A stretch of DNA of 64,000 bases from Evernia prunastri (lineage: Eukaryota; Ascomycota; Lecanoromycetes; Lecanorales; Parmeliaceae): assembly GCA_003184365.1 (NCBI GenBank), contig NKYR01000136.1, positions 34,452 to 98,451 on the forward strand, read 5' to 3'. Below, piece by piece: positions 56,170-64,000 of this stretch. The translations under genes were made by a program, and so were the position numbers. The notes under the pieces are model-generated. The model made no database searches. It saw only the letters and a list, made by a program, of their open reading frames with translations, and had not been told where the DNA came from. The stretch's first letter is position 1, and the number at the start of each line of letters is the position of its first letter.

Positions 56170-57073
56170 ATGGAGAAAGCCTCTCAAGAAAGCAAGACGC
56201 GGTCAAGGCCCATGAAAGTGCTGTTGATGGGGTTTGGAAGGACAGGCACCACATGTTCGCCTCTTCAGCCCTTGAACACATTCACAGAATCTCTTTCCTA
56301 ATGACTAAATCGCATAGCTCTCACAGCAGCGCTCACAGAGTACGGTTTCGCACCTTACGACTTTCCTGATCGCTATTACGGGGGGCACATGCCGCAATGG
56401 ACCGCGGCGATGATGGCAAAATTCTATGGCGTAGGCAAGCCTATTGGGAAAGAGGAGCTAGATCGTCTCACAGGAGATTATGACGTTGTCTCCCTCGTCC
56501 CGTCTCTGACGAGCCTTGACGCTGATACTTTGGCAGTGTGTTCTCGACACACCGTGTTGTTTCTTCGCAGAGGAGTTCTGCGCCGCCTATCCCGACGCCA
56601 AAGTGATTGCAAATTATCGAGACTTCGACAGCTGGTTCCGATCAATGACAAAAACGGTATTTGCGGTGATTCAATGGCCTTCTTGGCAGGTGCTTCGGTA
56701 TACTGATCCCTATGTTGCCCGACCTTGGTTCAAGCATGTCGAGTTGACTATGAAAATCTTCTGCGACAACGACTATGAGGATCGTGATAAGTGCAAGAGA
56801 CGCTTCGAGGAGCATTATGAGAATTTGAGGAACATCGTTCCTAAGGAGCGGTTGCTGGAGTATCATATTCAAGACGGCTGGGATCCCCTTGTCGAATCCC
56901 TGGGCTTGAAAGACAGGAGTGGTAGTATATCTTCATCAAATGTGCCGGAAGACTTCATATTGTATCACGCCGTGGGATGGAAGTCGAGCGTAGTACGCAG
57001 CGTGAAGAATGTAGCCAAGGTAATGGTGGGATTGGTTGCTGCTGTGGACGTTGTATTGTATTTCAGGGCTTAG
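56170..57073 (+). CDS. Sulfotransfer_4-type P-loop protein (putative sulfotransferase)
   Basis: Exons 56170-56254, 56318-56487 and 56537-57073 encode 263 residues. The N-terminus has KVLLMGFGRTGTTS, the PAPS-binding 5'-PSB-type loop of this fungal family. YYGGHMPQWTAAMMAKFYG, LDTPCCFFAEEFCAAYPDAK, IANYRDFDSWFRSM and WDPLVESLGL follow in the family order. A C-terminal transmembrane helix (VMVGLVAAVDVVLYF) is present, as in many relatives. Family members are often mis-annotated as NAD epimerases; sulfotransfer is inferred from fold and motif, not proven. The exon 2 donor (GTT|GTCTCC) is chosen to link DYDV to LDTPCC and is the least certain boundary. Confidence 0.85.
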
Positions 57074-57557
57074 AAGCCGTAAGTTGGCTCGTCTAAAGAA
57101 TGCCTGTATGGCCACAATCGCACGCCAAGGCAATCTCATCGTATGAACAAGGCCAGAAGTCTCCAAAACGAATTCGGCAGGCTTGCGATGAATATAAGTC
57201 TGTGATTGGCTGTAGTGTTTTTGAACTGCTAAGATCTTGAACCCTCTGATACGCTCGACAGGTCTGACGCGAAAGATCTCCGGTCCACGAAGTTCTCCGA
57301 AGGTGCACACCTCCTTCTGGAAAACCTAGATTCAATAACATTAACGAAGCGTGATACGAGCTAAGTGTGTGGCATGATTGCACGGCTCAAGACTTGGTTT
57401 AGTGTGAAACTCTCCTGCAAATGCTTTTATGCCTCAGCCATCTCCTGCTTCCATTTCCGAGCAGCTACCGTTCTTCATTCTCGATTTCTCACCAAAAGCG
57501 CATAGAAATTTCAACAGAGCTTTGATCTTATTTCTCACCGGATTTTGAACTTGCAGT
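57074..57557. other. Intergenic, upstream of acyltransferase-like gene
   Basis: Between the sulfotransferase-like stop and the next ATG. No supported ORF or clear repeat. Confidence 0.45.
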
Positions 57558-59108
57558 ATGCATAGATACGAAAACCTAGTGCAACCCAAGCTCGATGCCC
57601 TGGGCCTTTCATGGGCAGTCGACGTGGAAGATGTCTATCCTGTGGTGTTACCAGCAATGAAAACCTTCGTGAAAGGAATGCCCAGCCCTCAAAGGAGGGT
57701 ATACTCTTCCTCGACCTCGGATCCAAACAGGCTGTACGAAGCTCTAGTATCATCACTCAAGGCATGGTCAATCCACCGAACCATAGCAGTAGAATCCGAA
57801 GATGGGACAGCACTGCTTGTTGTATTACGCTTTAGCAAGAAATACTTGGACCAAGCGATCACCTCAATTGCGGAAGTAGAGGACTACCAGACTCTGATTG
57901 ATGAGCCAATGCCTGGCAATCATGCAAAAGGGCAATTACCCAGAGGACTGATGTTTCGAGCAGTCGTTGCCAAAGTAGCAAAGCACAACACGACCGCAGC
58001 GCTCGTAATGGTTAATCATGCCATTATGGACGGTAACTCATTCATACTGTGGCAGAAAGACGTGGCAGCTCATCTTTCCCTGGATTCAATTGCACCGAAG
58101 GTATCGCACAGACTCTTTTCGGACATATATCAACAGTACAGCACATCCTCTTCGGCTCATGATACGGTCGACTTCCATCTCCGACGCTTGCGCGGCATTG
58201 GCGCTTTGGGCAATGCATCGTGGCCTCCCAGTGACAGGCTACGATCCGCCACTAACCGATTCGAGCGTACGCAGTCACCGACCGACAATAATGTCATAGG
58301 GAAAAGTCAGCAGAGTGAGGCGACCAAAGGCTCCCCAGAGAGCATCCTTCAATGCATCGAAACAAGACGGTACGCATCGCTCCCAAGACTTCGGAGCGAG
58401 CATGGTGTGAGCGCGTCAACCTTAGCAAAAGCAGCAGTCGCAATCTTCAATTGTTTGCAAACGAATCAAAATTGCGCTCTCATGTCGCTTCTCTTGTCTG
58501 GAAGAGCTTGGCCGTTCTTGCACGAATCGCTCGCTAGGCTCCTGCCAAGCCCAAAGGATATTGCTGGTCCCACGCTTTCTATGGCTGTGGACGTCGTGAA
58601 CGTGGACTGGAGCGAGAGCGTAATCGATATGCTAAAGCGCTTGGAGCAGGACCAGCTTCAAATCAGCCGCCACCATCATGTTCCTATCGCGGACTTGGTT
58701 GCAGGAATGAGTCCCCAGGACTATGCCGGGTGGCAGGCTACATTCAGGCAATTCTTCAACTGGCTTCCTTTCGGCAGCCACGTTCATGCGCCGGATGCTC
58801 AGCTGAGCAGTACGACAAATTTTGATCCTGCTCTGAAGCTGATCTCAGCTGAGGCATACAGGGTGGATGAACCTATGGAAGGATGCACGTGGGAGCCTCG
58901 TCTTGTCGATCGCGACCGTATGCAATTCCGTCTGAGGATTAGCCCTCTGGGCTTTTCGCAGGCAGAAGCAGCTTCGATCGTATCCTCGGCGATGGATATG
59001 GTGGGATTTCTGTGCGAGCCGCGGAATTGGGCGAGGGAGGTTGGAGAGGTCAGGTCAACTGGTGTCTCGGGTACTGGCAGTCAACGACATGGAGGCGCAA
59101 AACTTTGA
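57558..59108 (+). CDS. Stand-alone condensation/acyltransferase-like protein (HxxxD)
   Basis: Intronless 516-residue ORF starting at ATG 57558. The N-terminus SWAVDVEDVYPVVLPAMKTF resembles the opening of NRPS condensation domains (IEDVYP type). The active-site motif is VNHAIMDGNS (H154-D158), where the usual first His of HHxxxDG is Asn. LLLSGRAWPFL and LSMAVDVVNVDWSES are placed like the later latch/floor motifs. No adenylation or carrier domain is present, so it would act as a free acyltransferase on an acceptor, as BAHD- and Pap-type relatives do. Partner and substrates are unknown. Together with the neighbours it suggests an acylation step. A truncated remnant of a larger NRPS is the alternative, but the start and stop look natural. 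Confidence 0.75.
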   Translation: MHRYENLVQPKLDALGLSWAVDVEDVYPVVLPAMKTFVKGMPSPQRRVYSSSTSDPNRLYEALVSSLKAWSIHRTIAVESEDGTALLVVLRFSKKYLDQAITSIAEVEDYQTLIDEPMPGNHAKGQLPRGLMFRAVVAKVAKHNTTAALVMVNHAIMDGNSFILWQKDVAAHLSLDSIAPKVSHRLFSDIYQQYSTSSSAHDTVDFHLRRLRGIGALGNASWPPSDRLRSATNRFERTQSPTDNNVIGKSQQSEATKGSPESILQCIETRRYASLPRLRSEHGVSASTLAKAAVAIFNCLQTNQNCALMSLLLSGRAWPFLHESLARLLPSPKDIAGPTLSMAVDVVNVDWSESVIDMLKRLEQDQLQISRHHHVPIADLVAGMSPQDYAGWQATFRQFFNWLPFGSHVHAPDAQLSSTTNFDPALKLISAEAYRVDEPMEGCTWEPRLVDRDRMQFRLRISPLGFSQAEAASIVSSAMDMVGFLCEPRNWAREVGEVRSTGVSGTGSQRHGGAKL

Positions 59109-59692
59109 CATAAGCTGTTTGCAGTTTGAGAGTCACCGAGACTTGTCATCATCGGGGGTTGAATGGCTCGACAAGATGGAACATTCGATCGGAGGTACTG
59201 TTGGGGAGGGATTCCACAAGTAATAGGCGCTGGTGGTTCTTTTTCAGACGCTCCGCAGCTGGTATACTTCATTGAGCAACCTTCAGCAATTCGACTTTCA
59301 ATGATAGGTTAAGTCAGATCGTCAAGCTCCCCTTTTCCTCCTCCTGTCTCAGTCATCAGCTCTGTCTTCGTAGTAGAAAATTTGGCGACCACTGCTTCAA
59401 CATGCTGCTAGTAGGTTTGTTGTAGATTCTACGCGAGGAAAGCTTGAACACCATACAGGCCGGGTGGTCTTACGCTAAAACCGGATGGTGTGATCTTCGT
59501 GTAGATCATTCTTAGCGAAGACCAGCCGAGGTTTATTGATTATTAATGTCTTTAGACTAATAACGTTTATCGATCTCATAAACTTAACGTTCTTTGTTAT
59601 TTTTTCACGCAATTAAGCTCTTTATATTTTCAATGTATTTAAAATATAATATATTAATTGCGTTAAAATATTATCTATTTTCAAATATTTTC
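59109..59692. other. Transition to AT-rich DNA, with a foldback element
   Basis: Composition drops sharply after about 59530. A foldback is present at 59463-59527: arms GGTGGTCTTACGCTAA and TTAGCGAAGACCAGCC pair with one mismatch, and a perfect 6-bp inner stem (59491-59496 with 59503-59508) sits inside. No gene is supported. Confidence 0.5.
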
Positions 59693-59864
59693 TGTCATGG
59701 TTCCAGGCCAGGCCTACCAGCCCAGCCCTACCGGCCTGACTAGTGGCCTTGGCGCACCATGATATCTCAGCACTCCACTGTACATAGACACCTCCATACA
59801 TGATATTCTATTCATTCTATGACATTACACTCTACCAGTCCGGTACTACGTCTAGACCCTGACA
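59693..59864. mobile_element. Solo LTR-like element (172 bp) with 5-bp TSD
   Basis: A GC-richer island starts TGTCATGG and ends CCCTGACA, with inverted TGTCA/TGACA termini. It is flanked by the perfect 5-bp duplication TTTTC (59688-59692 and 59865-59869). No internal retrotransposon sequence follows, so it is a solo LTR. Confidence 0.8.
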
Positions 59865-61025
59865 TTTTCAAACGTATTTAAAACGCGTTTTGAATATATT
59901 TCGCTTAACGACATATCGAAATTGTCTTCAACGTCTATGAAACGATTAATTCTTAACGATAATGAAGATTAATGAATTGATCAAGATGACTTCATTAGAA
60001 TATGAGGTGATTTTGAATATTCTAATAATATATCTAAGATCGAATTTGAGGATATACGCATTGAGAAAGAAAGGATATGTGTGAAGATAAGTTTAATATA
60101 TTTCAAACTTATTATAATTTTTATTCTAATGTATTAGACTTTAAAAGACTCGTAGAATACTTCGTTACTTTCTCGAATTTCGTAAACGTTAATTATAATA
60201 GATCTAAAGAATGAACTTTTTGCTGAAGAAGTTATTGATATAATAAATCTTTTTGATTATTCGAAAATATTAAGAACAGAAGTTATATATATTATTAATA
60301 TCACGAAAATGAAAAGTTTAGAAGATATTAGTAAACGAATGCAATCTATAAGTAGATTTTAAATATATTATTAAAATATTTCTAATATATTAAAAATTTA
60401 TATAGTTTCAATATTATTACAAAATTATCAATTCTTCAATATCTTCTCGTTCGGCTCTTTTCGATTACGTCGAACATAAACGAGTTCGTCTTTATTGTAT
60501 AGAAGTTAAAGTATACGAATATATTCGAAACGATATTCTTTCTTTTTCGCATATATTAATTCGTATTGAGGATTAAGAGCGAATACGATCGTAGCGTCAA
60601 GCTTTAGAAGCTACGTATAAGATGAATTATAAAAAACGAGCTGCTTATGCGTAAGTAATTCATTATTAAAGTCTTTTAAACTTCTAGAAAGCAATTTCAG
60701 CAGGGTCACGTCTATAAAGATATAACTTAAGAATATCGATCGATATTGATGAAAGACAAACATTTAATTCGTCTCTAATATATTTTAAATAGTTTTCTAA
60801 TAGATTATAGACGATTTTTGACGATCGTTAATTCTTTATTAACTGTGTAGTATTTAATCAAAATAATTTCAATCTTTATCTTAGAAAAAAACGTTGTTTA
60901 GATTCTAATAAGTTCGATCAAGATTATCTTCTTGAGCTTTTTCATCACGAATATCGCGATGTTAATAATTAGTGTTAAATTATTAAAAAAACAACGACAG
61001 CAAGAAAATCGTGTGATAAGGATAT

Positions 61026-61250
61026 TGTTACGGACGTACCCTAGCTGTCAGGTACAAAGGGAGTGTTTATGGCTATGTGTCAGGCACATAGAGTATTTAT
61101 TGGTCATTGACACATTCTCATTATCACATAGGCTAGCGGGGATTCTTCCTAGTATTTAAGCGCTCTTCTCCTGTGTACATATTCGCTCTTTATCTAGTTG
61201 TCTTATTCAATTTACCCCCATTAGACTTGACTCTGGGCACGGTTCTGACA
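61026..61250. mobile_element. Solo LTR, family A copy 1 (225 bp) with 5-bp TSD
   Basis: Starts TGTTACGG and ends TTCTGACA, flanked by perfect GATAT duplications (61021-61025 and 61251-61255). It contains a TATTTAAG promoter-like box near its middle-right. It is about 90 percent identical by eye to 62480-62702. Confidence 0.88.
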
Positions 61251-61346
61251 GATATGTTTTTAACTTATTTTTAACTTATTTCTAATGTTTTATTAGATTA
61301 AGATCACGATCAAAAACAAGAACGATTACTCTCACTCTCGTGTGAT

Positions 61347-61609
61347 TGTCAAGGAACGAGGCTAGGCTAGGACTACCACTTGGTATACTTGGTCTGGTAG
61401 GGTCAGGTCTATTTACAAGACGAAAGACGAAGAAGGAAAACAGGAAGTGGGCGACCAGCGCCCCTATATGAAAACAGATGACACGCTAGACTAGCTTATC
61501 GCATCTATCGCATAGATGCTCGCATCTAACTGTTGGAATGAGGTCCTAGCGACCCTTGGCTGACTGGGCTAGATCGGGGCTAGGGTAGGGCTGACTTCAC
61601 ACCGTGACA
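61347..61609. mobile_element. LTR-like GC island (about 263 bp)
   Basis: Starts TGTCAAGG and ends CCGTGACA, sharing TGTCA/TGACA termini with the 59693 element but no clear internal similarity. No matching target duplication was found, so the boundaries are tentative. Confidence 0.45.
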
Positions 61610-62479
61610 TACGCTAGAAGTCTTCTGTCGTTTAAATCTCAAGTGAAAGAATTTGAAAGAGGATATTAGATTCTACAAATACACGATATTTCCTTCTATA
61701 ACTTGTTTATAATAGATTATTAATTTGTTAAAAAATCTCAATATACGCGAAATCGTTATGAATTATGTGAAGACTCACAAATTTTATAACGAGGTATTTT
61801 GTCTTTGACTCTTTAATCAAACTTATTTCTAATATATTTTAGTTCTTATCAATTACTTCGTCTTCTATCGACAAGATATCGATCGACATTATTAGCGTAA
61901 ACGACGATAAGTCTATATAAATATCGAATATTTGAAATCTTTTCGCGTGAATTAACGTATTTATAATATATTAGAGTACTTTATTCGTGTGATGTAAGTA
62001 TCTAATAAAGAGTTAAGTATAGAAGAATTCTTAAGTTACGCTTTAAAGAATAACTTTAGATTAACGAAAACGTTAAAACTGTAAATATCGATTTTTTGAT
62101 ATTATATTCTTAATGTAATAAGAATATGTTACTAATATTTTTCTTTGTTATTATAGACATTCAAAAAGATCTCTTCGATAAGATCTAGTAATCTATTTCT
62201 AAAATGTTACTAATACGTTATTAAATTTTAGAAGCTCTCTAAAGTTTATGTAGATATATTGTTGACTTGAACTGTTATAATTGATACTAATAACTTTTCT
62301 TATAATAGTTAGTAGAGACGAAATCTACTGTAAGTTTAATGAATATATTTAGTAAATTACTAATATATTTATAATATATTAGAGCGTCTCGAAACTCGCT
62401 ATAGTGATATAATTAGAAATTTTCTATTTATTATAAACGATTATATATAAACTAACACTATACTAGACGAAGTCGACTT

Positions 62480-62702
62480 TGTTACGGACGTACCCTAGGT
62501 GTCAGGCACATAGGGAGTGTTTATGGCTATGTGTCTAGCACCTAGAGTGTTTATTGGTTATTGACACATTCCCATTGACACATAGGCTAGCGGGGATTCT
62601 TCCTAGTATTTAAGCGCTCTTCTTCTGTACATATTTCCTCCTTATCTAGTTGTCTTATTCAATTTACCCCCATTAGACTTGACTCTGGGCACGGTTCTGA
62701 CA
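62480..62702. mobile_element. LTR, family A copy 2 (223 bp)
   Basis: Same orientation and ends as 61026-61250 (TGTTACGG to TTCTGACA). Flanks (GACTT left, AATTA right) do not match, and they do not match the outer flank of copy 1 either. Many differences between the copies are C/T or G/A. Confidence 0.8.
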
Positions 62703-64000
62703 AATTAAATCGATCGATATTGTTATTATTAGCAAATTCTAACTTATCTGACGAATTTAAAGTTTTTGATAATTCGAAAGATTCTAACTATATTCGAAAC
62801 TACTTTATTATTATACGTAGCTTAGCGAGTTATGCTTCGATAAATTCTTAAGTCATAGTAGCGAATAGCTTAGATTTAATTAATAGATTATAAATAACTT
62901 CGTCAGCTACGCTAGCAGAGATATATTTAATAAATAACTTCGTAACGAAAGAAATAGATTTCGAGTGTGTAGAGATATTGTCTATAGAGAAAGACTTATA
63001 GCGTCTGAAGAAAAGTTAAACGACTAAGATAGTTCTAAGCTCTATAATAAGATCGTCGAAGACTTTGACAGAGCGTCGTAATAAAGTGAAATTCGTCTAT
63101 CAGTGAGTCGAAAAAGAAGAGAATTTCTCGATAATGATTTTAATAACGATCGACTTTAAACAAGACTATATAGTGATAATGTAGAGAGCGATAATTGTCG
63201 TTGCTCGAGAAATCTCTTAAACTCTATTAATGACTTCGACGAATACTCGAAGCTGATAGATAATTCGTGTGAGATTATTCGATAATATGTGAATTAAAGA
63301 TACGATAGTAGCAGAAGTATTAGTAACAGTGTTATTATTTGAAATAATTATCGTTATTATAAACTTTCGTCGATAACGTAAAGATTAATATAAAGTAGTA
63401 GACGTTCAGTGAAGAAGTCTTCGCTAATAGAATTAATATTAATGTTGATATTAATATTGATAAGTCGCTGAATCTTTTTATAAGTATAACATAATACTTA
63501 TAAATAACTGAGATGTTATTATTATAATATTATAATCAGAGTGTGAAATAATAAAAGAATATATTATTCTATCTACAGAAAGCTATTTAGTAGAAAAGAT
63601 CGAAGACACTAGTACAAGTAAGGTCTAGACTCTTTCGTGCTTTTTCAGATAGACAATAGTTCTTTACAAGAGACTTTCTGAAAGTCTTTGACAAGATTAT
63701 ATCAAATTTTCGAACGACGATGAAAGATAAATCTTAATCGATAGATAGTATATTTATAAAAGAATTATAATATATTAATTGCTAATAGATAATATAAAGA
63801 ACTCTTCGAAAGATTAAAAAAATAACGTTTTTATAAAATCTTTAAAATTTTAAGACGACTAGAAAAATAAAATATATTAATATATATATATATAATAATC
63901 GAAGTCGGAGAGCGCGATTAATTAACTTAAAAGATATATTATTTACTACTTAGAGGCGAGAATCAGCAATGAGGGGAGACGTCGCAGTCGACGGCGAAAA

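Larger units (their letters stand above)
59530..64000. other. AT-rich, RIP-like degraded transposon block
   Basis: About 4.5 kb dominated by A and T with very frequent TA dinucleotides and stops in all frames. The only ORF in the supplied range (about 60932-61159) lies partly in an LTR and is chance. The texture (TATATTA, AATATATT words, few GC islands) is that of RIP-mutated repeats in Pezizomycotina. The GC-richer islands are listed separately as LTR-like elements. The last ~60 bases rise in GC. Confidence 0.8.

Noticed and set aside
60932..61159. 75-residue ORF in the AT-rich region
   Set aside because: It runs from degraded AT-rich DNA into the solo LTR at 61026 and has no domain.

Overview
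This is nuclear DNA of a filamentous ascomycete (Pezizomycotina). The evidence is the density of short (about 45-60 bp) GT-AG introns with CTAAC/CTGAC-type branch sites, fungus-specific gene families (modin-like protein, a DNMT1-RFD/RFTS protein of the Raf2/DIM-7 type, fungal IDO, Sulfotransfer_4-type protein), and a sharply bounded AT-rich right end that looks like RIP-degraded transposon DNA. I cannot place the species; order-level assignment would be a guess. Two N characters (15795, 16227) show it is a draft assembly.

Layout. 1-14.3 kb is a compact housekeeping block: a 5'-truncated YML020W-type alpha/beta hydrolase, Rab7/Ypt7, Atg16, Dot1, an SLC35F/EamA-type vacuolar transporter, the tRNA pseudouridine-55 synthase Pus4, an RFTS-domain chromatin protein, and the ribosome-biogenesis factor Ebp2. 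14.3-17.7 kb is gene-poor: a ~720 bp duplicated block with N characters at or in it, then an imperfect 18-bp minisatellite arranged head-to-head. 18.1-19.9 kb carries a modin-like membrane protein, followed by weak orphan ORFs. 23.1-42.4 kb is a second housekeeping block: Urb2, Mic10, Vps23, indoleamine 2,3-dioxygenase, a small secreted protein, the mitochondrial cysteine desulfurase Nfs1, and the BAR-SH3 protein Rvs167. A small S/P/Q-rich protein and an amidase follow (43.3-46.8 kb).

48.6-59.1 kb is the accessory highlight: a CYP52-like P450, a fatty-acyl reductase-like SDR, a processive-type GT2 glycosyltransferase, a Sulfotransfer_4-like protein and a stand-alone condensation/acyltransferase-like protein. 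Two divergent promoters in this block carry repeated or palindromic motifs, including three copies of an exact bipartite element between the P450 and the reductase. Together these suggest an undescribed lipid or glycolipid pathway (hydroxylate / reduce / glycosylate / sulfate / acylate). The product is unknown and the grouping is inference.

59.3-64 kb is extremely AT-rich with no supportable gene. It contains short, GC-richer LTR-like islands, two of them with perfect 5-bp target-site duplications (solo LTRs inserted into already degraded DNA). I found no rRNA, tRNA or CRISPR array.
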